Assembly (NCBI GenBank): GCA_934513685.1
Contig: CAKSWY010000003.1
Coordinates: 54,074-118,073 of the forward strand
Direction: 5' to 3'
Origin: an uncultured Oscillospiraceae bacterium
GTDB taxonomy: Bacteria > Bacillota > Clostridia > Oscillospirales > Ruminococcaceae
Length of the DNA: 64,000 nucleotides
The notes below the pieces were generated by a model, which was given only the letters and a program-made list of their open reading frames with translations, did no database searches and was not told the origin of the DNA. Both the position numbers and the translations under genes were made by a program. This document shows positions 42,730-52,779 of this stretch, piece by piece (position 1 is the first letter of the stretch; each line of letters starts with the position of its first letter).

Positions 42730-42747
42730 GTACGGCGATTTCTGCAT
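42607..42747 (-). CDS. Candidate small peptide, basic N-terminus plus amphipathic helix
   Basis: A 46-codon frame runs ATG to TAA. The peptide starts MQKSPYKQKRRKQKLAATS (nine basic residues in the first 20) and continues SWLADLLKDILGGVATAIS and IKMLKLE, an amphipathic membrane-active-looking helix reminiscent of Fst/Ldr-type or PSM-type peptides. There is no clear Shine-Dalgarno before the ATG, no obvious promoter on this strand, and the comM terminator lies just upstream, so translation is doubtful. Convergent to, and complementary with, the candidate small RNA: a type I toxin-antitoxin arrangement is one explanation. Confidence 0.2.
   Translation of the reverse strand: MQKSPYKQKRRKQKLAATSRSWLADLLKDILGGVATAISIKMLKLE
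42697..42729 (+). terminator. Terminator of the candidate small RNA
   Basis: Perfect 9-base stem CGCCGCAAG/CTTGCGGCG with six-base loop and CTTTTG tail. Confidence 0.75.
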
Positions 42748-42767
42748 TTTTTGCAGCGAGAAACGCC

Positions 42768-42806
42768 AAAGGCCCGCACCGAAGAAAAACTTCGGCGTGG
42801 GCCTTT
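42768..42806 (-). terminator. Terminator of comM
   Basis: On the minus strand AAAGGCCCACGCCGAAG and CTTCGGTGCGGGCCTTT pair with two mismatches, flanked by T runs; it lies 24 bp after the comM stop. Confidence 0.8.
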
Positions 42807-42829
42807 TCGTGTGTATGAAACATCGCTTT

Positions 42830-44365
<1,536 letters not shown>

Positions 44366-44443
44366 GGCGGTGCGTCCTTTCAGGCGGCGGCCCAAAGCGG
44401 GCAATGCACCCGATTGGCCGCGATCAAAGATTCTCTTATAAAA

Positions 44444-44472
44444 AGTATACGGCATCGGCCCGGTTTGTACAA
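44444..44472 (-). promoter_or_regulatory. comM promoter
   Basis: On the minus strand TTGTAC (44467-44472), 17-bp spacer, TATACT (44444-44449). Confidence 0.65.
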
Positions 44473-44561
44473 TACACAAAGGCTGACCGAGAAGAGAGAA
44501 ATGTATAGAAATCGAAAAAACAACGAAAAAAAGCGCAATGAAGGGGAGAGTTGGACGGTTT

Positions 44562-44607
44562 GCCGTGCCTTACTGCCATTGACAAGGCACGGCTTTGCGT
44601 TTATCAT
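44562..44607 (+). promoter_or_regulatory. pgcA promoter with overlapping inverted repeat
   Basis: TTGACA (44579-44584) and TATCAT (44602-44607), 17-bp spacer. A perfect 10-base inverted repeat (GCCGTGCCTT at 44562-44571, AAGGCACGGC at 44584-44593) brackets the -35 box, so it may be an operator or a weak terminator. Confidence 0.6.
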
Positions 44608-44723
44608 AAAAGCATCAGAACGGGCCGGAAACGCCGGCGCACAAACGGGCGAAACTGCCCCCGCGCGCACGCCGGGCTTTGGCCACGGCCCCATGGTAAA
44701 ATTCAGAAAAGCAGGTGGAAGAT

Positions 44724-46406
44724 ATGTATCAAGAAGAATACGCGCGCTGGTGCGCCGCAAACCTGGATGACCCGGATCTTGCCCCTGAGCTGGCCTCCAT
44801 TGCCGGTGACGAAGAGGCCATCAAAGAGCGCTTTGCCGTGGCGCTGAAGTTCGGCACCGCCGGCCTGCGCGGCGTGATCGGTGCGGGCACCAACCGTATG
44901 AACGTGTATGTGGTGCGGCAGGCCACCCAGGGCCTGGCCAACTGGGTGAAAACCCAGGGCGGCAGCCAGACCGTGGCTATCAGCTACGACAGCCGCATTA
45001 AGAGTGATGTGTTCGCCAAAGCCGCGGCCGAGGTGCTGGCCGCCAACGGCGTGAAGGTGCGCATTTACAAGGCCCTGATGCCGGTGCCTGCCCTGAGCTT
45101 TGCCACCCGGTATTATAAGTGCAATGCCGGCATTATGGTAACGGCCAGCCACAACCCCGCCAAGTACAACGGATACAAGGCCTACGGCCCTGACGGCTGC
45201 CAGATGACCGATGAGGCGGCCGATGTGGTATACGCCGAGATTCAGAAGACCGATGTGCTGACCGGCGCCAAGACCATGACCTTTGAAGAGGGCATGGCGG
45301 CCGGGCTGATTCAGTATGTGGAGGACGACTGCTGTGAGGCCCTGTATCAGGCCATTGAAAGCCGCAGCGTGCGCCCCGGCCTGTGCGCCACCGCCGGGCT
45401 GAAGCTGGTGTACAGCCCGCTGAACGGCAGCGGCCTGGTGCCGGTGACCCGCATTCTGAAGGATCTGGGCATCACCGATGTGACCATCGTGCCCGAGCAG
45501 AAGAATCCGGACGGCAACTTCCCCACCTGCCCCTACCCCAACCCCGAGATCTTTGAGGCCCTGCGCCTGGGCCTGGAGCTGGCGGAGAAGAGCGGCGCCG
45601 ACCTGATGCTGGCCACCGACCCGGACGCCGACCGCGTGGGCATTGCCGTGCGCTGCAAGGACGGCAGCTATGAGCTGCTGAGCGGCAACGAGGTGGGCGT
45701 GCTGCTGCTGGATTACATCTGCGCCGGCCGCATTGAGAAGGGCACCATGCCCGCCAACCCCGTGATGGTGAAGTCCATCGTGTCCACCCCGCTGGCGGAC
45801 AAGGTGGCCGCCCATTATGGCGTGGAGTGCCGCAACGTGCTGACCGGCTTCAAGTGGATCGGCGACCAGATCGCCAAGCTGGAGGCCGCCGGGGAAGTGG
45901 AGCGGTTCATCTTCGGCTTCGAGGAGAGCTACGGCTACCTGGCCGGCAGCTATGTGCGGGATAAGGACGCCATCATCGGCAGTATGCTGATCTGCGAAAT
46001 GGCCGCCTACTACCGCAGCATCGGCTCCTCCATCAAGGAAGAGCTGGAGCGCATTTACCGCGAGTACGGCCGCTACCTGAACAAGGTGGACAGCTTTGAG
46101 TTCGAGGGCCTGTCCGGCATGGACAAGATGGCCAAGATCATGGCCGACCTGCGGGCGGACCACCTGACCGAGATCGCCGGTTACAAGGTGGAAAAGGTGA
46201 CCGACTACAAGAAGCCGGAGGAGACGGGCCTGCCCGCCGCCAACGTGCTGATCTACTCGCTGGAGGGCGGCGCTTCGGTCATCGTGCGCCCCTCCGGCAC
46301 CGAGCCGAAGATCAAGGCCTACTACACCACCCTGGGCAAGGACCTGGCCGAGGCCCAGGCCCAGAAGGATGCGCTGAGCGCGGCCATCAAGCCGTTGCTG
46401 GCCTGA
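44724..46406 (+). CDS. pgcA: Phosphoglucomutase/phosphomannomutase (PgcA type)
   Basis: 560-residue alpha-D-phosphohexomutase. The phosphoserine is Ser142 in TASHNP, the metal-binding loop is DPDADR (Asp299, Asp301, Asp303), sugar loop GFEESYG and the phosphate-binding RPSGTEPKIKAYYT near the C-terminus are present, all in the order of the PgcA clade. It interconverts glucose-1-P and glucose-6-P for cell-wall/lipoteichoic precursor supply. ATG 44724 has GGTGGAAG ahead; GTG 44715 is an alternative. It stands alone between its promoter and terminator. Confidence 0.95.
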   Translation: MYQEEYARWCAANLDDPDLAPELASIAGDEEAIKERFAVALKFGTAGLRGVIGAGTNRMNVYVVRQATQGLANWVKTQGGSQTVAISYDSRIKSDVFAKAAAEVLAANGVKVRIYKALMPVPALSFATRYYKCNAGIMVTASHNPAKYNGYKAYGPDGCQMTDEAADVVYAEIQKTDVLTGAKTMTFEEGMAAGLIQYVEDDCCEALYQAIESRSVRPGLCATAGLKLVYSPLNGSGLVPVTRILKDLGITDVTIVPEQKNPDGNFPTCPYPNPEIFEALRLGLELAEKSGADLMLATDPDADRVGIAVRCKDGSYELLSGNEVGVLLLDYICAGRIEKGTMPANPVMVKSIVSTPLADKVAAHYGVECRNVLTGFKWIGDQIAKLEAAGEVERFIFGFEESYGYLAGSYVRDKDAIIGSMLICEMAAYYRSIGSSIKEELERIYREYGRYLNKVDSFEFEGLSGMDKMAKIMADLRADHLTEIAGYKVEKVTDYKKPEETGLPAANVLIYSLEGGASVIVRPSGTEPKIKAYYTTLGKDLAEAQAQKDALSAAIKPLLA

Positions 46407-46426
46407 TCGAATCGCCAGTTGAATTC

Positions 46427-46467
46427 AAACGCCGGGGCGTGCAGCAAAGCCGCCCCGGCGTTTTTGC
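46427..46467 (+). terminator. Terminator after pgcA
   Basis: Perfect stem AAACGCCGGGGCG with its complement CGCCCCGGCGTTT and a T run. Confidence 0.92.
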
Positions 46468-46607
46468 GCGTGTAGGGCTTTTGCGCGCAGGACATGGGAT
46501 TTCAAGCCGGGCAGAACGGGGGAGCAGCGAAGCAAACCCCGGATGCAGGCGGGATTCCAACGAAAAAATGCAAAAAATGTGAAAACAAAATTACAAAAAG
46601 GAGACAA

Positions 46608-46769
46608 ATGCCCATCCGCTGCAATATCCGGACATCCCTTCTCGTATTAAAGGCAAACAGGGATTCCACCGAGGCGCAACGTCCGCAAGAGGGCGAAACA
46701 GAGGCGGCGCTTTCGAGAAGCCTGAACCCGGGAAGGGCAGCAGACCGCCGCCCGCCCACCCAAACGTGA
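46608..46769 (+). CDS. Possible 53-codon small ORF
   Basis: An ATG at 46608 is preceded by the strong AAAAAGGAGACAA. The product (starts MPIRCNIRTSLLVLKANRD) is Arg-rich and has no recognised homologue or domain. It lies in the otherwise gene-free 46468-46814 stretch, before a small membrane protein gene. It might be a leader ORF or nothing. Confidence 0.3.
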   Translation: MPIRCNIRTSLLVLKANRDSTEAQRPQEGETEAALSRSLNPGRAADRRPPTQT

Positions 46770-46814
46770 TACGAGAAATCGGCGCGCGGAATGCGCCCGA
46801 AGGGAGGACAAACC

Positions 46815-47120
46815 ATGGATTGGATGCTGATGGGATTGCTTCTGGCGGCCACGGCCGCGATGATTGGAATGATGCGCACCCGGCTGATGGGCATCTATCG
46901 CCCCACCACCGTGGTGCGGGCCGAGCTGCTGGACTGGTACGACGCAGGCCGCGGCAGCATTGCCTGCTTTGATGCCCAGGGCGGCACCCTGCGCCTGTGG
47001 GTGAACGGCCACAGCTGCACTGCCTGGAAGCGGGGCCAGCGGGGAATGCTGGAATACCGCAAGGGATATCTGGTGAAGTTTGAGGGCGCGCAGGAGAATG
47101 CGGACAGTTGGATGGGCTGA
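46815..47120 (+). CDS. Small single-pass membrane protein, unknown function
   Basis: 101 residues: an N-terminal signal anchor (residues 3-20, MLMGLLLAATAAMIGMM), then a soluble domain with YDAGRGSIACFDAQGGTLRLWVNGHSCTAW that looks like a small beta-barrel. No recognised family. GGGAGGA precedes ATG 46815 and coding bias is normal, so the gene is probably real. Confidence 0.6.
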   Translation: MDWMLMGLLLAATAAMIGMMRTRLMGIYRPTTVVRAELLDWYDAGRGSIACFDAQGGTLRLWVNGHSCTAWKRGQRGMLEYRKGYLVKFEGAQENADSWMG

Positions 47121-47185
47121 GGCCGCGGCAAAACGGCCCTGCGCACAAAAAAGTCCGCCAGCCCCTCGAAAAAAGCAAAAAACGC

Positions 47186-47215
47186 TTGACATACCAAAAC
47201 GCGGTGTGCTATACT
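47186..47215 (+). promoter_or_regulatory. rpmE promoter
   Basis: TTGACA (47186-47191), 18-bp spacer, TATACT (47210-47215). Confidence 0.85.
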
Positions 47216-47221
47216 TTTCAG

Positions 47222-47350
47222 GCAATCGTTCCCAAGGCTGCTCCGCGGGCGCATGAACCGCGCTGGTGGCCGATATTGAAGGTTGTGATTGGGCGCATGT
47301 ATTGAGCATGGCCCCTACAAAATCATATACCAGAAAGAGGTGAATGAACC
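47222..47350 (+). promoter_or_regulatory. Long rpmE leader, possible L31 autoregulatory RNA
   Basis: A leader of about 129 nt precedes rpmE, much longer than needed for the RBS at GAGGTG. L31 leader RNAs that bind L31 are known in Firmicutes; I cannot verify the consensus here. Confidence 0.35.
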
Positions 47351-47560
47351 ATGAAACAGGGCATCCATCCCAACTATGTGGATTGCAAGATCACCTGTGC
47401 CTGCGGCAATGTGATCGAGACCCGTTCCACCCGGCCTGAGATCCGCGTGGAAGTCTGCAACAAGTGCCATCCCTTCTACACCGGCAAGCAGAAGCTGGTG
47501 GACACCGGCGGACGCGTCGATCGTTTCAACCGGCGCTTTGGTCGTACTGCCAACAAGTAA
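47351..47560 (+). CDS. rpmE: 50S ribosomal protein bL31 (zinc-binding type)
   Basis: 69 residues starting MKQGIHPNY, with CACG and CNKCHPFYTGKQK; the four cysteines make the zinc-binding C+ form. In many Firmicutes it can be released as a zinc store when the C- paralogue replaces it. A strong terminator follows. Confidence 0.97.
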   Translation: MKQGIHPNYVDCKITCACGNVIETRSTRPEIRVEVCNKCHPFYTGKQKLVDTGGRVDRFNRRFGRTANK

Positions 47561-47572
47561 GTACCAGCCCAC

Positions 47573-47606
47573 AAGGCGGTTTGCTATCGATGCAAACCGC
47601 CTTTTT
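47573..47606 (+). terminator. Terminator after rpmE
   Basis: Perfect 12-base stem (AAGGCGGTTTGC with its complement) and six T. Confidence 0.92.
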
Positions 47607-47680
47607 TGTGTACGGTGTATCCCCGCGCCCGGGCCTTCGGCTCTGCGGCGGGGGATGCGCCCTGAGAGAAAGAGGCCGCC

Positions 47681-48301
47681 ATGGAAGACTACCGCACCCT
47701 GCTGGGGCAGGGAACCGGAGAATATGAAGAAAAGCACAGCCGGTTCATCGGCCTGGCCCAATTTGCCGATACGGAAGAAAAGGCCCTGGCCGTGCTGAAC
47801 GGCGTGCGGGCAGCCAACCGCACGGCCCGGCACAATGTGTACGCCTATGTGCTGCGGGAAGGCAACCGCACCCGCTATTCCGACGACGGCGAGCCGGCCA
47901 AAACCGCCGGCCTGCCGGTGCTGGAGGCCATCCGCCATGCGGGGCTGACCGACTGCGTGGTGGTGGTCACCCGGTATTTCGGCGGCATTCTGCTGGGCAC
48001 CGGCGGGCTGGTGCGGGCCTACACCCAGGCGGCCAAGCTGGCCCTGGAGGCTGCCCCCAGCGGCACCATGCGCGTGTGCGTGCGGCTGACGGTCACGGTG
48101 GAATACCCGCTGTATGAGCGGGCCGACCTGCTGCTGCGTACCGCGGGCGCCCACATGGAAGAGCCGGAGTTCACCCACCAGGTCACGCTTCGGTGCGTGC
48201 TGCCCCAGGGCGAGGAAGCGCCGCTCATTCCCAAATTGCAGGAATGGAGCCGGGGCGCGGCCGCCATTGAGGTGTCGCCCGGGTTTTACACGGCGTTCTG
48301 A
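47681..48301 (+). CDS. yigZ: YigZ/IMPACT-family protein
   Basis: 206 residues. The N-terminal UPF0029/Impact domain carries the conserved KHSRFIGLAQF and SDDGEPAKTAGLPVLEAI, followed by TRYFGGILLGTGGLVRAYTQAAKLAL; the C-terminal domain resembles EF-G domain IV (DUF1949). The family may bind ribosomes or RNA, but the reaction is not known. GAAAGAGG precedes ATG 47681. It has no partner genes. Confidence 0.88.
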   Translation: MEDYRTLLGQGTGEYEEKHSRFIGLAQFADTEEKALAVLNGVRAANRTARHNVYAYVLREGNRTRYSDDGEPAKTAGLPVLEAIRHAGLTDCVVVVTRYFGGILLGTGGLVRAYTQAAKLALEAAPSGTMRVCVRLTVTVEYPLYERADLLLRTAGAHMEEPEFTHQVTLRCVLPQGEEAPLIPKLQEWSRGAAAIEVSPGFYTAF

Positions 48302-48391
48302 CCATTTTGTGGAAAACCGGGGCCGCGTGTTGGCACCGGCCGGGAATGACTTGGAAACATTCCAAAAAAAATTGTGAAAATAAAAAGGGTT

Positions 48392-48419
48392 TTGGCCGTC
48401 GCTGTCGTATATATATTAT
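48392..48419 (+). promoter_or_regulatory. Promoter of the dgt-dnaG-rpoD operon
   Basis: TTGGCC (48392-48397), 16-bp spacer, TATTAT (48414-48419). Confidence 0.5.
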
Positions 48420-48469
48420 AGGGAAAGTTTTCGTTTCACCTTGTTTTGCACGAGAGGGGGCAGCACGGC

Positions 48470-49468
48470 ATGACCGTTCGGGAAGAGACCCTGCGCATCG
48501 AAGAGAGCTTTCTGGCCCCGCGGGCGGCCCATGAGGCGGACAGCCGGGGCCGGCGGAGGCCGGAGGAGCCCTGCCCGCTGCGCACCGAATACCAGCGGGA
48601 CCGGGACCGCATTCTGCACAGCAAGGCGTTTCGCCGCCTGAAGCAGAAAACCCAGGTGTTTCTCTCCCCGGAGGGGGACCACTACCGCACCCGGCTGACC
48701 CACACCCTTGAGGTGAGTCAGATCGCCCGGACCATCGCCCGGGCACTGCGGCTGAACGAGGATCTGACCGAGGCGGTGGCCCTGGGCCACGATTTGGGGC
48801 ACACGCCCTTCGGCCATGCGGGCGAGCATGCGCTGAACCGGCTGATGCCCAACGGGTTTGCCCACTACCAGCAGAGCCTGCGGGTGGTGGACAAGCTGGA
48901 GAAAGAGGGCCGCGGCCTGAACCTGACCTGGGAGGTGCGCAACGGCATCATTACCCACACCAAAGGGGCCTGGGCGGCCACGCTGGAGGGCCAGACGGTG
49001 CGCTATGCCGACCGCATTGCCTACATGAACCACGACATTGAGGACGCCATCACCGCCGGGGTGCTTCGCCCGGAGCAGCTGCCCCGCTATGTGACGGAAA
49101 CGCTGGGGCGGACCAAGTCTCAGCGAATCACCACCCTCATTGCCGACCTGGTGCAGACCAGCCGGGTGGGGCTGGCGTTCAGCACGCCCGTGCAGCAGGC
49201 CTATGACGAGCTGCACCACTTTATGTACTCGACGGTGTATGAGGACGAGAACGCCAAAAAAGAGGAGCATAAGGTGGATGGGCTGATCGAAGCGCTGTAC
49301 GAGAGCTTCTGCAGGGACCCGGACCAGATGCCCAACTTTTATGTGGAGCTGGCCTGGCAGGACGGTGTGGAGCGGGCCGTGGCCGATTATATCAGCGGCA
49401 TGAGCGATGAATTTGCCACCCGGGCCTTTGCCGAGCGGTTCGTACCGAAAAAGTGGCATGTGCTGTAA
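48470..49468 (+). CDS. dgt: Deoxyguanosinetriphosphate triphosphohydrolase-like HD protein
   Basis: 332-residue HD-domain protein. The pattern of FRRLKQKTQVF, RTRLTHTLEVSQIARTIARAL (metal-binding His), HDLGHTPFGHAGE and VRYADRIAYMNHDIEDA is that of dNTP triphosphohydrolases, which cleave dNTP to deoxynucleoside and triphosphate. ATG 48470 follows GAGGGGG; a TTG 24 bp earlier is rejected. Its position before dnaG-rpoD is the conserved clostridial macromolecular synthesis operon. Confidence 0.9.
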   Translation: MTVREETLRIEESFLAPRAAHEADSRGRRRPEEPCPLRTEYQRDRDRILHSKAFRRLKQKTQVFLSPEGDHYRTRLTHTLEVSQIARTIARALRLNEDLTEAVALGHDLGHTPFGHAGEHALNRLMPNGFAHYQQSLRVVDKLEKEGRGLNLTWEVRNGIITHTKGAWAATLEGQTVRYADRIAYMNHDIEDAITAGVLRPEQLPRYVTETLGRTKSQRITTLIADLVQTSRVGLAFSTPVQQAYDELHHFMYSTVYEDENAKKEEHKVDGLIEALYESFCRDPDQMPNFYVELAWQDGVERAVADYISGMSDEFATRAFAERFVPKKWHVL

Positions 49469-49553
49469 AAGGCGGCCCGGACCAAAACAATTTTTTGAAA
49501 CGTGAAATCCGAGGCCGCTCAAAAGAGTTTCTTTAACAGAAGGGGGTGATGGG

Positions 49554-51344
49554 ATGATCCCACAGGAATATGTGCAGGAAGTGGTGCGCCGCACCGACAT
49601 TGTGGACCTGATCGGCAGCTATGTGCAGCTGCGGCACCGGGGCCGCACCCAGACGGGGCTGTGCCCGTTCCACAACGAAAAGACTCCTTCCTTTGTGGTC
49701 TACCCGGAAAACCAGAGCTTTTACTGCTTTGGCTGCGGCGTGGGCGGCGACGCCATCACCTTTGTGCGCAAGATCAACAATCTGGACTATGTGGAGGCGG
49801 TGAAGGCCCTGGCGGGCCGGGCAGGCATGCCCATGCCCGAGGAGGACGACAAGGCGGGCCGCCTGCGCAGCCGCATCTTGAACATCAACCGGGATGCAGC
49901 GCGCTTCTTCTACGCGCAGCTCACGGCCACCAACGAGGAGGCAAGGCGCGCCCGGGCCTACTGGAAGGGGCGCGGCCTGTCGGACAGCACCATCCGGCGC
50001 TTCGGCCTGGGGTATGCCCCCACGGGCTTCCACGCCTGCCGGGAGCATCTGCGAAGCCTGGGCTATACCGATGACGAGCTGCTGGCCTCCGGCATCATCA
50101 AGCGAAGCCAGAAGGGCAACCTGTACGACGCCTTCTTCGGCCGGGTGATGACCCCCATCTTTGACCTGAGGGGCAACATCATTGCCTTCGGCGGCCGCGT
50201 GCTGGACGACTCAAAGCCCAAGTACGTGAACAGCCCCGAGACCATGGTGTACAAGAAGAGCAAGGCCATGTTTGCGCTGAACATCGCCAAAAAGAGCGCG
50301 TCCCGCCGCTACATCCTCTGCGAGGGCTACATGGATGTGATCAGCCTGCACCAGGCGGGCTTTGACACGGCGGTGGCGGCCTGCGGCACGGCCCTGACCA
50401 GCGAGCAGGTAAAGCTGCTGAGCGAGTATGCCGACGAGGTGGTGCTCTGCTACGATTCGGACGAGGCGGGCCAGAAGGCCACCGCCCGCAGTCTGGAGCT
50501 GTTCAGCCAAAGCCCCATCCGGGTGAGCGTGCTGAACATTCCCGGCGCGAAGGACCCGGACGAGTACATCAAGAAATACGGGCGGGAGCGGTTTGAGGCG
50601 CTGCTGAACGGCACACGCAATGCCATTGAGTACAAGCTGGCCCGCATCAAAGAAAAACACGATGTGGCCAGCCCGGCCGGGCGGCTGGATTACATCAAAG
50701 AGGCCATCGGCCTGCTGGCCGGGCGGGTGACCCCCACCGAGCGGGACGTCTACGCCGGACGGCTGGCGGAGGAGACGGACGTTTCCAAGGCGGCCATTCT
50801 GGCCCAGCTGGACGGGGCCATTGCTCAGGCCCGGCGCCGGGCCAATCGCCAGCGGCAGGAAGCCCTGCTGCATCAGGGCGTGGCCTCCCAGATCAAGGTG
50901 CCCTACACCATGGGCGGCAGCGAGGCGCTGGGCGTGGCCAATGCCGAACAGCAGCTGGTGTGTGCCCTACTGAAGCGGCCGGAGCTGATCGCCCGGGTAA
51001 AGCAGCGCATTCCGCCGGAGCGCTTTTTGATGGAGGATATGCGCAACGCCTACACTGCCATCTGCAGCTGCCAGGCGCGGGGCGTCCAGCCGGAGCTGGG
51101 CGTTCTGAGCGGGATGCTGAGTGAGGAAGAGATCGCCACGCTGAGCCAGCTGCTGGCGCGGAACTACGACATCGCCCTGACCGATCAGGACGTGGAGCTG
51201 TACATGGACCGGATGGAGCGCAGCCTGCCCCGAAGCCGGGAAGCCGGGACGATGTCGGTGCAGGAGCTGGACGACTATCTGGAGACCCTGCGCCGCAAAA
51301 AGGGCGCGGAGGAGCCGGGAGGAAGCCCCGGAACCTCACACTGA
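49554..51344 (+). CDS. dnaG: DNA primase DnaG
   Basis: 596 residues. N-terminal zinc-binding domain with Cys37, His40, Cys58, Cys61 (CPFH, CFGC), then the primase core/TOPRIM with the acidic residues in EGYMDVISLHQAGFDTAVAACGTAL and DSDEAGQKA, and a C-terminal helicase-binding domain. Makes RNA primers for replication and is recruited by DnaB, also encoded in this window. ATG at 49554 follows GGGGGTG; the sequence starts MIPQEYVQEVVRRTDIVDLIGSY, the usual DnaG N-terminus. Confidence 0.96.
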   Translation: MIPQEYVQEVVRRTDIVDLIGSYVQLRHRGRTQTGLCPFHNEKTPSFVVYPENQSFYCFGCGVGGDAITFVRKINNLDYVEAVKALAGRAGMPMPEEDDKAGRLRSRILNINRDAARFFYAQLTATNEEARRARAYWKGRGLSDSTIRRFGLGYAPTGFHACREHLRSLGYTDDELLASGIIKRSQKGNLYDAFFGRVMTPIFDLRGNIIAFGGRVLDDSKPKYVNSPETMVYKKSKAMFALNIAKKSASRRYILCEGYMDVISLHQAGFDTAVAACGTALTSEQVKLLSEYADEVVLCYDSDEAGQKATARSLELFSQSPIRVSVLNIPGAKDPDEYIKKYGRERFEALLNGTRNAIEYKLARIKEKHDVASPAGRLDYIKEAIGLLAGRVTPTERDVYAGRLAEETDVSKAAILAQLDGAIAQARRRANRQRQEALLHQGVASQIKVPYTMGGSEALGVANAEQQLVCALLKRPELIARVKQRIPPERFLMEDMRNAYTAICSCQARGVQPELGVLSGMLSEEEIATLSQLLARNYDIALTDQDVELYMDRMERSLPRSREAGTMSVQELDDYLETLRRKKGAEEPGGSPGTSH

Positions 51345-51526
51345 ATTGACTGAATCCCGCAGGCTGCCGCCTGCGGTGCAGTGCCTGAAGGGGCTGTGCC
51401 CCTGCCGGGAACCATAAAACGGGCAGCACCGCCTGCCCAAAGACTGAAACGCATCGAACCGGGGAAAGCTGCCCCGAAGGCGGCGGGCCGATGCCGGGGA
51501 CGAACAAACGAAGAGGAGAACAACAT

Positions 51527-52615
51527 ATGGCAGAAAAGAAGAATGTGCTGCGGGAACTGCTGGAGAACGGCAAGCGCACCGGCAAACTGAACGGCAAGGA
51601 GATCGCGGACGCCATTGAAGAGAGCGGCTTTGACGTGGAGCAGATCGACAAGCTGTACGAGACGCTGGAGCGCAACGGCATTGAAGTGGTGGACGAACCG
51701 GAAAATGACGCCGAGAACTTTACCCTCACCGAGGAGAGCGTGGAGCAGTTTGAGAGCAGCCTGTCTGCCGACGGTGTGGCCATCGACGACCCCGTGAAGG
51801 TCTACCTGAAGGAGATCGGCCGGGTGCCCCTGCTGACCAGCGACGAGGAAATTCAGCTGGCCAAGGACATTCAGGAGGGCGGCCCCAAGGGTGAGCGCGC
51901 CAAGCAGCGCCTGAGCGAGGCCAACCTGCGTCTGGTGGTCTCCATCGCCAAGCGGTATGTGGGCCGCGGTATGCAGTTCCTGGATCTGATCCAGGAGGGC
52001 AACCTGGGCCTGATCAAGGCGGTGGAGAAGTTCGACTACACCAAGGGCTTCAAGTTCTCCACCTACGCCACCTGGTGGATCCGCCAGGCCATCACCCGCG
52101 CCATCGCGGACCAGGCCCGCACCATCCGCATTCCGGTGCATATGGTGGAGACCATCAACAAGGTGAAGAAGGTGTCCAGCCAGCTGCTGCACGAGAACGG
52201 CCATGAGCCCACCGCCGATGAGATCAGCGCGGCGCTGGATATGCCTGTGGACAAGGTGCGCGAGATCATGCGGGTGGCCCAGGAGCCTGTAAGCCTGGAG
52301 ACCCCCATCGGCGAGGAGGAGGACAGCCATCTGGGCGACTTCATCCCCGATGAGGACGCCCCCGTGCCCGCCGAGGCCGCCAGCCACACCCTGCTGAAGG
52401 AACAGCTGGGCTCGGTGCTGAAAACGCTGACCCCTCGTGAGGCGAAGGTGCTGAGCCTGCGCTTCGGCCTGGACGACGGCCGCCCCCGCACTCTGGAAGA
52501 GGTGGGCAAGGAGTTCAACGTCACCCGTGAACGCATCCGCCAGATCGAGGCCAAGGCCCTGCGCAAGCTGCGCCATCCCAGCCGCTCCAAGAAGCTGCGC
52601 GACTTCCTGGATTGA
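51527..52615 (+). CDS. rpoD: RNA polymerase primary sigma factor SigA (RpoD)
   Basis: 362 residues. An N-terminal region 1.1-like segment of about 85 residues, region 1.2/2 with DLIQEGNLGLIKAVEKFDY and FSTYATWWIRQAI (-10 recognition), region 3, and region 4.2 RTLEEVGKEFNVTRERIRQIEAKALRKLRHPSRS (-35 recognition). This is the housekeeping sigma factor recognising the TTGACA/TATAAT promoters seen throughout the window. It follows dnaG as in all Firmicutes. ATG 51527 follows AGAGGAGAA. Confidence 0.97.
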   Translation: MAEKKNVLRELLENGKRTGKLNGKEIADAIEESGFDVEQIDKLYETLERNGIEVVDEPENDAENFTLTEESVEQFESSLSADGVAIDDPVKVYLKEIGRVPLLTSDEEIQLAKDIQEGGPKGERAKQRLSEANLRLVVSIAKRYVGRGMQFLDLIQEGNLGLIKAVEKFDYTKGFKFSTYATWWIRQAITRAIADQARTIRIPVHMVETINKVKKVSSQLLHENGHEPTADEISAALDMPVDKVREIMRVAQEPVSLETPIGEEEDSHLGDFIPDEDAPVPAEAASHTLLKEQLGSVLKTLTPREAKVLSLRFGLDDGRPRTLEEVGKEFNVTRERIRQIEAKALRKLRHPSRSKKLRDFLD

Positions 52616-52636
52616 TCGCCGGTTTTGAACCATGAG

Positions 52637-52680
52637 GCCGCCGGGCCTGCCCTGAATGGGACAGGCCCGGCGGCTTTTTT
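52637..52680 (+). terminator. Terminator after rpoD
   Basis: Perfect 13-base stem GCCGCCGGGCCTG with its complement and six T. Confidence 0.93.
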
Positions 52681-52700
52681 GCGCCTGCACCGCCTTTGCT

Positions 52701-52729
52701 TTGACAAACGGCGGCCAGTCTGGTATAAA
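52701..52729 (+). promoter_or_regulatory. rrf2 promoter
   Basis: TTGACA (52701-52706), 17-bp spacer, TATAAA (52724-52729) preceded by an extended -10 TG. Confidence 0.85.
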
Positions 52730-52779
52730 TAGTAGGATGCAAAATACATTGTTCTGGTATAGTTAAAGGAGCGTTTCTC

